Positions 42,104-52,913 are shown, numbered from the stretch's first letter. The stretch is 64,000 bases of DNA from Bactericera cockerelli (GCA_024516035.1 CM044958.1:3217566-3281565); one strand, 5' to 3'. Made by a program: numbers and translations. The notes: generated by a model not told the origin, from the letters alone.

Positions 42104-42345
42104 GGCTCCGTGGCGTAACGGTTGTGACTACTGCCCGTAGTTCAGCGATCCTGAGTTCAATTTCGGGTTGGGGAAAGCTTTTCGAACAGAAAATCCTGTT
42201 CCCTCCGAATATGTGAGGCTGGCCTTTCCGACCCTACCAAACTGGGTGAAGTTAATGTGGGTAGCTGGTACGATTTCCGACGTATGAAGGGTAAAACCAC
42301 CGTCCTGACTATCTCAAATCAGGACACTAAAACCATGAAGAATGA
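42104..42345 (+). repeat. SINE family F
   Basis: tRNA-like head ggctccgtggcgtaacggtt with box-B-like gagttcaatttc, then the shared central module (actgggtgaagttaatgtgg, gtagctggtacgat, gaagggtaaaacc). The distal hairpin segment is missing or diverged. A unit H copy follows at 42399. Confidence 0.75.
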
Positions 42346-42398
42346 ACTCGTCACAATAGATCTAATACAGGTTGGTGTGATCATTGGAGCTTCTTTTT

Positions 42399-42593
42399 TA
42401 TTATTATTATTATAAAATTCTTTATTAGATACAAAAGGACATTATGTACATATAAATAATAAATTTAACAGTGAAAAAATGAAAAAAACAATATATACAA
42501 TAAAAATGAAAAAGAATAGAAAATATTTGAAAACATAATGTCCTAACTAAAGGGCGGGGTTATTGCCTATGGCAATCTCTTCCACCCAACCCT
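42399..42593 (-). mobile_element. Unit H, complete
   Basis: Minus orientation: (TTA)n at 42400, aattctttattagatacaaa, then gggcggggttattgcctatg and gcaatctcttccacccaacc. It is one of the least diverged copies. Confidence 0.85.
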
Positions 42594-43232
42594 TTTCTTT
42601 TGTGGAACTCCAACCTGCTAATGTAGGTGATGTTTGGTTAAAATGCATGTGGTTGTTTTTTTGTTATTATTTCACAGCTCATCATTACTAAACTCTAAAT
42701 TATATCTGATTTTCCAAATTCAGACACAGCTAGAGGTTGGTCTTGATTAATAAGTATAATTATGGACTTTTCTTTTTCTTTTAATTCTACGTGCGAGAGT
42801 ATCTAATACTAGAAATCTGAAGTGTCGTGTTCATTTTTGTATAAATCGTTTCTGTCGGTCTGTGCTTTTTATTCCTTGTAACGCAAAATCTCAGAAACGA
42901 CTGAACGAATTTCAATCGAAATTGTGTTCAAAAATAAGATTTTTTTGTAGAATTCAGGATGTAGAAAAGACGTCATTCTTAAATCTGTAAAAGTAAAATA
43001 AATTTTTATAGAGAATCAGTAGAGATTCAGAGAACGTCTTGACATACTAATTTCAATAATGATGTAACATTATATGTATGTTTTTAAAAATAGTAATATT
43101 ATGTTTTGAAAATAAATCTTAACACTTCAACAATGTATCGACCATGGATTGTTGATAAAAAAAAATGTCGTCAAGTTTATACGACGTGAATGATAGTGTG
43201 TCCATAACTAGCAGTGTATCGTGTTTTATTTA
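42594..43232. other. Unassigned A/T-rich
   Basis: No recognised feature and no open frame of note. Confidence 0.4.
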
Positions 43233-43870
43233 ATTTATCATATTGTGTGAAGCACTACACAATCTTAATGTTACAATACTTCAAACTCACACTGCTTAAT
43301 CATTACCTAATCTGAGATTAAGTAGTCACATTGTGTGAAGCACTACACAATCTTAATGTTACAATACTTCAAACTCACACTGCTAAATCATTACCTAACT
43401 TGGGATTAAGTAATCACATTGTGTGAAGCACTAAACAATCTTGATGTTACAATAACTCAAACTCACATTGCTAATAAATCATTACCTAACTTGGGATTAA
43501 GTAATGACATTGTGTGAAGCACTAAACAATCTTGATGTTACAATAACTCAAACTCACATTGCTAAATCATTACCTAACTTGGGATTAAGTAATCACATTG
43601 TGTGAAGCACTAAACAATCTTGATGTTACAATAACTCAAACTCACATTGCTAATAAATCATTACCTAACTTGGGATTAAGTAATGACATTGTGTGAAGCA
43701 CTAAACAATCTTGATGTTACAATAACTCAAACTCACATTGCTAAATCATTACCTAACTTGGGATTAAGTAATCACATATCTTGATGTTACAATAACTCAA
43801 ACTCACATTGCTAAATCATTACCTATCTTGGGATTAAGTAATCACATAGTGTGAAGCACTACTCTATCTA
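43233..43870 (-). repeat. 88/91-bp satellite derived from a SINE A-like tail
   Basis: About seven tandem units containing cattgtgtgaagcactaaac, aatcttgatgttacaataac and tcaaactcacattgctaaat. The central copies alternate between an 88-bp form (gctaaatcatt, taatcacattg) and a 91-bp form (gctaataaatcatt, taatgacattg), giving a dimer of about 179 bp. The last unit runs directly into a SINE A tRNA-like head at 43887, so the repeat unit is the tail half of that SINE family. Confidence 0.8.
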
Positions 43871-43965
43871 AATCATTACATAGCTTGGGATTCGAACCAA
43901 CATCCTCCAGTTTAAATGTCTCCAGGTTAAATGTCCTTACCGAGCAAGTTACTGAGTCTGTTTTT
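43871..43965 (-). repeat. SINE family A head at satellite edge
   Basis: agcttgggattcgaaccaac, then atcctccagtttaaatgtc and ccttaccgagcaagttactg: a diverged A head with an internal duplication of the ccaggttaaatgtc phrase. Confidence 0.6.
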
Positions 43966-44101
43966 GTTGTTTTATGTTGCACACCTGAAATGAATACTCC
44001 TTTCAGATAATCGGAAGCAATAGACACAGACGACAGGTGAGCAGGTATTAGAAGAATTTGTTTTAAAATTTTAACGAGGTTAGAATATTAAATCGAGAGG
44101 A

Positions 44102-44370
44102 AGGAGGGAATATTATTATTCCCTTGCACACAAAGAGGGATTTTTTTTATCCCTGCATAACAGAAAGAGAGGGAATATTATTTCCCAACTTGGAAGGAGA
44201 GGGATTTTTTTCAACCTTGCATAATAGAAAGAGAGGGAATATTATTTCCCAATTATTTGGAAGGAGAGGGAATTTTTTTCAACCTTGCATAACAGAAAGA
44301 GATGGAATATTATTTCTCCTCCCCAAATGGAAGCAGAGGGAAATTTCTTCTCCCTCCCAAGTGGAAAGGG
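44102..44370 (+). repeat. Diverged tandem repeat, unit about 64-70 bp
   Basis: Three to four copies of agaaagagagggaatattat, ttccca..., ggaaggagaggga, ttttttcaaccttgcataa. Each has a small palindrome (gggaatattatttccc). Frames across it are repeat artefacts. Confidence 0.7.
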
Positions 44371-44581
44371 ATTTGATACGACTAATTACATCACAGACAC
44401 ATACGAGCAATTACTTTGTGACGAAAAAAATATGCGCCACACATATTGTTTCGAGCAATTTTTTTTTTTTTATTAATTTTTTTTTTATCCAATTTAGTTC
44501 CAATCAGTCTGATTGGACCCGCTCCACCACTGTTCTGCTGGGGTCACGTAGCAGTCATAGATACGGGGTCGGGCGAATGGA

Positions 44582-44598
44582 GGGGGGGGGGGGGGGGG
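44582..44598 (+). repeat. G-run
   Basis: About 17 consecutive G within a G-rich patch that continues to about 44680. Another G-run of about 17 lies at 45396-45412. Confidence 0.85.
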
Positions 44599-44672
44599 CT
44601 TGATAGGTGGGGGTTAGAAAGCGGGGGGAAGGCTGGGTGTACTTATAGATACAAGGTGGACATTGAGGGTGG

Positions 44673-45344
44673 TGTTACAGGGCAATAGGTGAGTTCGGTG
44701 CGAAGATTACCCGCACCTTTTTCGCACGTATGAATTCGGTGCCGCCGAAAAAAGGTGATGTATGAGTTCGGTGCGGTCCTAATGACTTATAAATTGATTG
44801 TTTTTTTATAATGTACTCTGTTGCCTGTTAACAGTCATCCTGCTGTTATTAAGTTAGTAGATTATGTTGTAGACAGTTACATTCAGCAAGGCTGTCCATT
44901 TCCTCCTTGAAGGCCATGCCTAGGGTTAATAGTAGGGTTAGGTAAAATACAATGAAGGCCATGCCTTGGGTTTATAGTAGGGTTAGGTAAAATACAATGA
45001 AGGCCATGCCTTGGGTTTATAGTAGGGTTAGGTAAAATACAATGAAGGCCATGCCTTGGGTTTATAGTAGGGTTAGGTAAAATACAATGAAGGCCATGCC
45101 TTGGTTTTATAGTAGGGTTAGGTAAAATACAATGAAGGCCATGCCTCGGTTTATTAATTGAAGGCCATGTCTATAAGGAAAAAAATACTATAATTACCTG
45201 ATCATCAGGGCAAGTACCAGGGCACCGAATTCATACATGACCTTTTTTAGGCGGCACCGAATTCATACATGACCTTTTTTAGGCGGCACCGAACTCATAC
45301 ATTTTTTTATTTTCCGCACCGAACTCATACGTAGCCTGTTACAG
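44673..45344. mobile_element. 656-bp non-autonomous DNA transposon with 8-bp TSD
   Basis: tgttacag is repeated at 44673-44680 and 45337-45344. Between them the ends read GGCAATAGGTGAGTTCGGTG on the left and, inverted from the right, GGCTACGTATGAGTTCGGTG. Further subterminal inverted copies of gcaccgaattcatacatgac (twice on the right) match gtatgaattcggtgc on the left. The 8-bp target duplication suggests hAT-, P- or Merlin-like mobilisation. No transposase. The centre holds a 45-bp minisatellite. Confidence 0.75.
44909..45175 (+). repeat. 45-bp minisatellite inside the MITE
   Basis: About five to six units of gaaggccatgccttgggttt, atagtagggttaggtaaaat, acaat, nearly identical in the centre and diverged at both edges. 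Confidence 0.9.
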
Positions 45345-46430
45345 ATATGAGGCTGGGCGAAGGAGTTGGTGTTAGAGATACAGGGTTAAGCGTGGGGGGG
45401 GGGGGGGGGGGGCGGGTTTTGGGTGAGAGATAGGGGTACTAGTGATGATCGGGGGATGTGCTTTTTGAACATGCTGGGTACCCGATTAATTGATGTCTCT
45501 CTCACTCAACCCTAGCTATACTTTCTTTCTCTTTTCTTTTCTCCTCCTTTTTGACCTTTTTGTGTTTCTGTCTCTCTATTCTATCTATCTGTTACTGACC
45601 CCCCGCCCTAAATAAGTGAGTGTGATCAAGAGAGAAAATAATGTGAAACACTTTCAAGATGATTACCAGTGAGGATTAGTGAAAAAAAAAGATAAGTTCA
45701 AGAGTAAAATAAAATAAATAAAAACAGTTTGGTCAGAAGGGGTGATGGCGGTGGCATTAACCCTGCTGATTGCTATCAATTATTTTCAATTCCAAAGCAA
45801 TACGAATAAAAGCTACACGAACAAAGAACGCAAATTATTTTTCCAAAACAAAAGGCAAAATAATTCCCCCTCATCTTGATAGAATGCTCTGAACTCGCAG
45901 ATATGACAAAAGCGAGTGAGAGACTCGGGGCGAGGAGGTGGGTTGTTTTGGACCCGGGGGGGTGGAGAGGGTTAAGATAAAACGGGGGTACCTTCAGATA
46001 AAAAATATCATTCTGACTCTTCTCCTTTTTAATTTTTAATTAAATAGCAGACATTATTCTTTTGATATAATTTTTAGTCTTTTGACATTATCATTAAGAA
46101 CGAGAAATTAAGAGAAATTAATTTCCATTTCTTTCGATATTTTTTTTTTTTTGAAGTGGGGGATATTTTTGATAGGGACCTTAAAATGAAGGAAGATGAA
46201 ATAAAAAAACCAATTACTTAAATATCTTAAGAGCTGTCTGTCTCTTTAAGACTCTAAAATTAAAGAAATATTTAAGATTACGTTTCATGACATGATATTC
46301 TGTTAATTAAAAAAAATTTCCGGAAATTTGTTTCGAAATTCGTATCTTCCTAGTAATTATTCCACGATACCTCTAAATTATTCTAAAGAAATGTTCATAA
46401 AATAAACAAGTGACACCATCATAAAAATAA
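45345..46430. other. Unassigned
   Basis: G-run at 45396-45412, CT-rich at 45500-45590, otherwise A/T-rich. No coding frame or repeat family seen. Confidence 0.4.
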
Positions 46431-46432
46431 TA

Positions 46433-46530
46433 ATGGACCTTGTCTACCATATACTGCCCGAATAGCACCAAAGAATCCCTTGATTCCAGCAGGTGTCGTT
46501 GAGACATCAAACACTTCGGCCGATGTGTGA
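46433..46530 (-). repeat. SINE family B tail fragment
   Basis: atactgcccgaatagcacca and ttccagcaggtgtcg match the inverted B tail near 60575-60610. Confidence 0.45.
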
Positions 46531-46542
46531 AGAATATTATAT

Positions 46543-46690
46543 AATAATAATAATACTTGTGGAAGGTAACCTCCAGGCGAGGTTAATGCTCAAAGCATTT
46601 TCTACCACCTAACCCTCAGAGTCTTATTATTATGTGGTCACAAAATCAATTCATGATGAAAAATCCATGGGTGTGATTCGAAAACCATGC
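46543..46690 (-). repeat. SINE family C, head lost
   Basis: (TAA)n at 46541, then ggaaggtaacctccaggcga and accctcagagtcttattatt. It degrades towards the head at about 46690. Confidence 0.65.
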
Positions 46691-46714
46691 ATAGAATACT
46701 GTCCTACTCAAATT

Positions 46715-46803
46715 TGGGGCAATTTCCTGTGGCAATCTCTTCCACCTAACCTTTAAATTATGTTCTGCACTGGTAGTCAAGTGGTTAACGCGCTAGTCTG
46801 GTA
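46715..46803. repeat. Unit H scrap and SINE C head scrap
   Basis: 46715-46757 (minus) is the hairpin half of unit H (tgtggcaatctcttccacct). 46766-46803 (plus) is a 38-bp C head, gcactggtagtcaagtggtt then cgctagtctggt, cut off at an A14 run. Confidence 0.6.
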
Positions 46804-47010
46804 AAAAAAAAAAAAAATATGTTTAAAAGACTCGGAAGTAAGTAACATTTTAGTGCAAATTAAGAATGACTTGCTGTAGACTTCAACCGGAATGATGGGA
46901 AAAGTTGCGAATAACTTTTCAAAAAGTCTTTGCTAAGTACTTCCAATGCAAAAAGTTGAGAAAGAAAGACTATGCAGAAAAAGTAAGATAGTTCCTCTAA
47001 GTGTAAAGGA

Positions 47011-47110
47011 NNNNNNNNNNNNNNNNNNNNNNNNNNNNNNNNNNNNNNNNNNNNNNNNNNNNNNNNNNNNNNNNNNNNNNNNNNNNNNNNNNNNNNNNNN
47101 NNNNNNNNNN
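47011..47110. other. Assembly gap, 100 N
   Basis: Exactly 100 N, a standard scaffold gap of unknown true length. A SINE D copy begins at its right edge, so collapse of a repeat is likely. Confidence 0.98.
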
Positions 47111-47111
47111 T

Positions 47112-47310
47112 TTTTTGCTCAAATTTGGGTGTTCGGGTCCACTTTACATCGGAGGAAAAATGGTAGCTGCTGAATGTTGTAGCGACCGGGTGCGGAATTA
47201 TAGGCAAAAATTAAGATATTGGGATATTATAAAGATATGGAAAAGTACTATAATTCTACGCTACCCACTAAAATTGTGATATAATAACAAAAAGAAAAAA
47301 ACGTTTTTTT
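47112..47310 (+). repeat. SINE family D, 5' end in the gap
   Basis: tgggtgttcgggtccacttt, then ggaattataggcaaaaatta and attctacgctacccactaaa, closely parallel to 31500-31640. The head would lie inside the N gap. Confidence 0.75.
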
Positions 47311-47754
47311 AAAAATATAAAACAAGATTGAAGTACAAGTAAAATTGGTTCAAGAATATCTATACCGTGAAGAATCTCAAGGTCAAATGTCAACTCTCTA
47401 CGAGATAAGTAGGTAAGTTATTCATGAATAAGAAGTAGGTAAGTTATTCAAGTTAAGTCAAAGCAATTTTTTTACAGTTGTGAGGGATGAATTCTTTCAA
47501 ATCTTAATTTTTATTAACCGTCCTTAAGGACCACCCTGTATACAGTCGCTCCTGTTTTCTATATTCCTGTCTCCATCCAGTCCCCAGGTGTCCGTCTTAG
47601 CGCTCTCTCTCCCCTTTTACTCCCTATTTCTCTCTCTCCCTCCCCAATCTCTCCTCTCTAATCTTTTTCCCTCCTTATCCTAATCTTTCCCTCTCTCACA
47701 CCGTCAAGATTCTGATGTCGTACTTTGGATTACATTTCGTTTCGTACATAGTAA
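47311..47754. other. Unassigned
   Basis: A short duplicated phrase (agtaggtaagttattca) at about 47408-47455 and a CT-rich end. No gene. Confidence 0.4.
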
Positions 47755-47755
47755 T

Positions 47756-47787
<32 letters not shown>

Positions 47788-47799
47788 CCTCCTCCCTCC

Positions 47800-47848
<49 letters not shown>

Positions 47849-47870
47849 CTCTCTCTCCCTCTTCCTCTCA
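47755..47870 (+). repeat. (CT)n microsatellite
   Basis: About 115 bp of CT/CTCC repeat. Confidence 0.9.
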
Positions 47871-48129
47871 CCATTCTCCCTACCCTTTACGGGAAATGTT
47901 TATTCCGGCAAAGGAAAAAAATCTACAAGGGGGTATCATAACAATGCACTCACGCGAGCTTATTTTATGAAAAAAATTGTTCTGTTGACTCTCGATTTTT
48001 CTCAAGAGGCAATCTTTATTTTCTATTTTTTGTCATTATATAAATTTTAAATTAAACTTCACAATGATTTGATGAACTTCACGATGTCTTCCTCCTGTAG
48101 TATTCTGAGGATTATTGATTGAGAACAAG

Positions 48130-48280
48130 GTTTGGGTGGAAGAGATAGGTAATAACCCCGACCTTTAGTTAGGACATATTTATATATTTTGTTTATTTTT
48201 TTTCGTGAATATATTAATTTTGTCAATTTTATATTTTGATTTTTACCATTATTTGTTTGTAGAAGAAGAATAATATTTAT
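48130..48280 (+). mobile_element. Unit H with partial hairpin deletion
   Basis: ggtttgggtggaagagatag, gtaataaccccgacctttag, then an A/T-rich tail. Half of the inner hairpin is missing. Confidence 0.7.
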
Positions 48281-48286
48281 TTTTTA

Positions 48287-48334
48287 ACAAATATTCATGC
48301 TGCCCACCATATGATGGGCAGCATGAATATTTGT
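48287..48334. repeat. 48-bp near-perfect palindrome
   Basis: Arms acaaatattcatgctgccca and its exact complement tgggcagcatgaatatttgt flank an 8-nt centre (ccatatga), which pairs further except for one mismatch. Confidence 0.9.
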
Positions 48335-48499
48335 TCTTTGCATGATCAATTTAAAAAAAAACATTTTTTTTTTTGCCTTATTTTTTTTTTACTTGTAAAT
48401 GTGTTGTTTCAATATATATATTGAATCTTTTAAAATTGTTTCAGAAATTTTTTGTAGCTCTTTCATGTTCAGGTTGAATTTCTTGAAAAAATTAATCGC

Positions 48500-48640
48500 G
48501 AATTATTATTAAACAAGTTGGATCAAGTTTTATTTACAAAATAATGACATAGAATATATACATACATAGATATTAAAATTAAGAAACAAAACTTGATCAA
48601 GGGCGGTGCTAATGCCAACGGCATTCAATTCCGCGAATTG
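48500..48640 (-). mobile_element. Unit H-prime variant
   Basis: ttggatcaagttttatttac, then cttgatcaagggcggtgcta, atgccaacggcatt. Related in layout to unit H but with different stem bases (aatgcc/ggcatt) and a ggatcaa 3' end. A second copy lies at 57938-58064. Confidence 0.65.
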
Positions 48641-48810
48641 ACTAATGGTTCCTCGCGATCCAAACCATAATCCTATTATGTTCTTCTAATAAAGAGTTCA
48701 ATAGTAAAAATAATAGTATTTTCAGGTTTGTTGATTCGTGTACACTGTACAGTGTCCCTCAGTCACTCGGTCCAATATACTCATCGGGTAGATGATTCTC
48801 ATAGTTTATA

Positions 48811-50406
48811 CCACCCGGTATTATTTACCCTCCTCGCATTGATAGTCCTACCAGTATTATTTACCCTCCTCGCACTGATAGTTCACCCAGTATTATTCAC
48901 CCTCCTCACACTGATAGTCCACCCAGTATTATCTACCCTCCTCGTATTGATAGTCCAACCAGTATTATTTACCCTCCTCACATTGATAGTCCACCCAGTA
49001 TTATCTACCCTCCTCGTATTGATAGTCCAACCAGTATTATTTACCCTCCTCACATTGATAGTCCACCCAGTATTATTTACCCTCCTCACATTGATAGTCC
49101 ACCCAGTATTATTTACCCTCCTCGCATTGATAGTCCACCCAGTATTATTTACCCTCCTCGTATTGATAGTCCACCCAGTATTATTTACCCTCCTCACACT
49201 GATAGTCCACCCAGTATTATTCACCCTCCTCACACAGATAGTCCACCCAGTATTATTCACCCTCCTCACACTGATAGTCCACCCAGTATTATTTACCCTC
49301 CTCACATTGATAGTCCACCCAGTATTATTCACCCTCCTCACACTGATAGTCCACCCAGTATTATTTACCCTCCTCACACTGATAGTCCACCCAGTATTAT
49401 TTACCCTCCTCACATTGATAGTCCACCCAGTATTATTTACCCTCCTCACACTGATAGTCCACCCAGTATTATTTACCCTCCTCACATTGATAGTCCACCC
49501 AGTATTATTTACCCTCCTCACATTGATAGTCCACCCAGTATTATTTACCCTCCTCACACTGATAGTCCACCCAGTATTATTTACCCTCCTCACATTGATA
49601 GTCCACCCAGTATTATTCACCCTCCTCACATTGATAGTCCACCCAGTATTATTTACCCTCCTCACATTGATAGTCCACCCAGTATTATCTACCCTCCTCA
49701 CATTGATAGTCCACCCAGTATTATTTACCCTCCTCACACTGATAGTCCACCCAGTATTATTTACCCTCCTCACACTGATAGTCCACCCAGTATTATTTAC
49801 CCTCCTCACACTGATAGTCCACCCAGTATTATTTACCCTCCTCGCACTGATAGTCCACCCAGTATTATTTACCCTCCTCACATTGATAGTCCACCCAGTA
49901 TTATCTACCCTCCTCACATTGATAGTCCACCCAGTATTATCTACCCTCCTCACATTGATAGTCCACCCAGTATTATTTACCCTCCTCACATTGATAGTCC
50001 ACCCAGTATTATTCACCCTCCTCACATTGATAGTCCACCCAGTATTATTTACCCTCCTCACACTGATAGTCCACCCAGTATTATCTACCCTCCTCACATT
50101 GATAGTCCACCCAGTATTATTTACCCTCCTCACACTGATAGTCCACCCAGTATTATTTACCCTCCTCACACTGATAGTCCACCCAGTATTATTTACCCTC
50201 CTCACACTGATAGTCCACCCAGTATTATTTACCCTCCTCACATTGATAGTCCACCCAGTATTATTTACCCTCCTCACATTGATAGTCCACCCAGTATTAT
50301 TTACCCTCCTCACACTGATAGTCCACCCAGTATTATTTACCCTCCTCACACTGATAGTCCACCCAGTATTATTTACCCTCCTCACACTGATAGTCCACCC
50401 AGTATT
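48811..50406 (+). repeat. 36-bp satellite array, about 44 copies
   Basis: The unit is actgatagtccacccagtat then tatttaccctcctcac. Variation is almost all C/T or A/G transitions at a few positions (ttt/ttc/tct, cacat/cacac/cgcat/cgtat). The length is a multiple of three, so 571 plus-strand and 510 minus-strand codons stay open, giving periodic 12-residue peptides (HPVLFTLLTLIV, and the antisense NTGWTISVRRVN). Neither looks like a known protein. The array opens in slightly diverged units and ends abruptly at 50406. Confidence 0.95.
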
Positions 50407-50479
50407 CGCTGTCACCCCGCTGGTTCGCGGACCCTCGTCTTAAAGGCGAAAGCTGCTGTGCAACCCACCCCTCCTTTTT

Positions 50480-50598
50480 CTTCATCTCTCCCTCTCTCTC
50501 TTTTTCTCTCTCTATCTCTCTCCTCCTATTTCGCTCTCTTTTTACTTCTCTCTTCCTCCCATTTATATGTAGAAGCTTTCACTGCTCTCTCCCTTTTT

Positions 50599-50633
<35 letters not shown>

Positions 50634-50702
50634 CTTTCTTTTCTCTCTCTCTCTTTCTTTTCTCTCTCTCTCGCTTTTTATTTTCTCTCTCTCTTTCTTT
50701 TT

Positions 50703-50761
<59 letters not shown>

Positions 50762-50870
50762 CTTTTCTCACTCTTTCTATCTTTTTTTCGCTCTCTTTCT
50801 TTTCTCACTCTCTCTCTTTCTTCTCTCTCTCTCTCTCTTTCTTCTCTCTCTCTCTATCTCTCTTTCTTAT
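50480..50870 (+). repeat. CT-rich microsatellite
   Basis: About 390 bp of CT/CTTT repeats, ending tttcttatcag. The following about 160 bp is of more balanced composition and could be an exon, but shows no recognisable protein. Confidence 0.85.
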
Positions 50871-51297
50871 CAGTGTGGCTTTTGAGGAGTCCTGCATCCG
50901 AGAGACCACAGCAGTGTTGTCAATAAGATTCCTGGAACTTTATTTCCCAATCAGTCATTCCGACATCCCTCCCAAAGAGACAAAAGGAAGTTTAGGAGGG
51001 AGCTTTCCGTATTTCAGGTTTCATGGAATTTTCAAACTATAATTCTCGGAGATTGGTCGCCAAATTTCTCCACTCTAGTCCCACCATCTTCATTTCGGTC
51101 CAACGTCCGGACTATTTTTCGAAAAAATTAATATATTTTAATATTAAAATTTAATGAAGAAAAAAAGAACATTATCTCGCTGGGTGAAGTTAAACAGATC
51201 GGTTTAGTACCAGCTTTCTCACACATATAAAAAAAACACAAAATTGGCGCTTTCAACAATCCAGCCGCCTGGTATGATTATGACTCATGATTTGCAT

Positions 51298-51510
51298 CGG
51301 TGCGGTGGTGCAGTGGATAACGTCTGGTAATCCAGGTAGCGCGGGGATCCGTTGGTTCGAATCCCACCCAGTGCATGAATTTTCCCTCATTAATTTGAGT
51401 TTGGAACCATATAATAATAATAAGACTCTGAGAGTTAGCTGGTAGGAAATGCTTTGAGTATTAACCTCGCCTGGTGATTACCTTCCACTAAAAGAGTGAT
51501 ATTATTATTT
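51298..51510 (+). repeat. SINE family C
   Basis: Altered head (ggtgcggtggtgcagtggat, box B ggttcgaatccc), full body and attattattt end. The 45 bp after it (aagtcaaatc... ataatccgattttgaaatt) also follow the C copy at 63733. Confidence 0.8.
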
Positions 51511-51574
51511 AAGTCAAATCCTATTTCCTTGTTAACAAATAATCCGATTTTGAAATTTAAAATTAGAAAAGTTA

Positions 51575-51760
51575 TAATAATTATTTGTGTTAATTACTAT
51601 CGTGATATTCGTGATATCACAATTTCTCAAACTCACACTGGTATTTCTTTTTACCAAACTTTAGAGTTGAACCACCGACCAGGTAGCGTGGGGATCCGTT
51701 GGTTCAAATACCACTCAGTGCATAAATTTTTCCTCATTGATTTGAGACTTTGACCACAGC
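51575..51760. repeat. Chimera of SINE A tail and SINE C body
   Basis: 51575-51682 is an inverted A copy (cgtgatatcacaatttctca...gttgaaccaccgacc). At 51682 it switches directly to plus-strand C sequence (aggtagcgtggggatccgtt, ggttcaaataccactcagtg). Confidence 0.65.
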
Positions 51761-52005
51761 TACAATCGAGTTACGGCCCGAGGCATGGCCGTATATTTCT
51801 TTTTCCCAACCCCACTCTACACAATGAGGCATTGCCGTACCATCTTTTCGGTCCTGAATCTTAGAAGCCAAATAAAAACGTCTTAGGATGGGTCTGTATA
51901 CAAAAAAAGAAATGAAAAATAAAACAAATGATTTTTTATTATTATTATTCGGCGCCACATAGTGCCAACACAACTGCTGGATTAAAGGCCTCTTAATTCC
52001 CAACA
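51761..52005. other. Unassigned; Helitron scrap
   Basis: ggcccgaggcatggccgt at about 51775-51793 is the Helitron 3' segment. The remainder is unassigned. Confidence 0.45.
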
Positions 52006-52195
52006 GAGTTGGGTGGAAGAGATTGCCATAGGTAATAACCCCGCCCTTTAGTTAGAACATATGTTTTTATACATTTTCTATTCTTTTTTATTTTTATTGT
52101 ATATATTGTTTCTATTTTTTCCATTGGTAAATTAATTATTTGTATGTACATAATGTCCATTTATATCTAATAAAGTGTTGTATAATAATAATAAT
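52006..52195 (+). mobile_element. Unit H, complete
   Basis: agagttgggtggaagagatt, gccataggtaataaccccgc, ending taataaagtgttgtataat plus (AAT)n. Plus-strand reference copy. Confidence 0.85.
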
Positions 52196-52706
52196 GTGGC
52201 AGTATGAAGAAGTTCGTCTATTATTCATCCTGTAGCTATTCTGAAATACGATGTCAATGGAGTCCCAAAGAAATTTGAAAATTATTTATTCCTGCACAGT
52301 GGAAAATTGCCACATGTGATGGGCTATTCTACGCACTATTCAAACAGATGCAATTTCCGCATGACGACATCATTTTTCTTGGAAATCACGGTTCATTAGA
52401 CAATTCTGTGGCAACTTCTTTGGAAAAAAGAAAAGCCACTAAAACATAGGAGAACAGTCACCGCGCCCGAGAGGGTTGCTCTCTATATATGCGGGTATTT
52501 CGCGGTGTATTTTTCCTCCCAATGTATCGGTACAAAAGTTCAGTAACAAATCAAGGTATTTTTTATCATGTAGAACAAAACTAGTTAAATAATTAAAAAT
52601 TACCTCAGGAAATAAGCTGAATTGGAACCAGTTGTTCTGATATATGTATTCATTTAATATTTCTGTTCCAAATAAAGGTTTATTTATTTATTTGTTAATT
52701 TATATT
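52196..52706. other. Unassigned
   Basis: Mixed sequence, no open frame or repeat match seen. Confidence 0.4.
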
Positions 52707-52910
52707 TATTACCCAGCAATTCATACCAGCCCATGGTTTTTTCAACCATAAGGTGTAAAAAATACCCAGCAATTCAATACTAGCCCATGTTTTTTTTTCA
52801 ACCATAGGGTGTAAAAGTTAACCAGCAATTCATACTAGCCCATGGTTTTTTTCAAACATAAGGTGTAAAAATTACCCAGCAATTCTTACTAGCCCATGGT
52901 TTTTTTCAAT
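52707..52910 (+). repeat. 54-57-bp tandem repeat, about 3.5 copies
   Basis: The unit contains ttacccagcaattcatacta, gcccatggtttttttcaacc, ataaggtgtaaaaa; the ccatggtt...aaccat part is hairpin-forming. It ends exactly at the tRNA-like head of the next SINE. Confidence 0.85.
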
Positions 52911-52913
52911 TAG

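Noticed and set aside
43233..43870. CRISPR-like array
   Set aside because: Direct repeats have no unique spacers; the units are contiguous, in a eukaryotic repeat context.
48728..50443. Long open frames of 571 and 510 codons
   Set aside because: They are both strands of a 36-bp satellite whose unit is divisible by three and free of stops; periodic peptide and non-synonymous drift argue against a gene.
50880..51042. Possible exon after a CT tract and tatcag
   Set aside because: Balanced composition and an open frame, but no donor site and no recognisable peptide; the CT tract alone makes acceptor-like strings common here.
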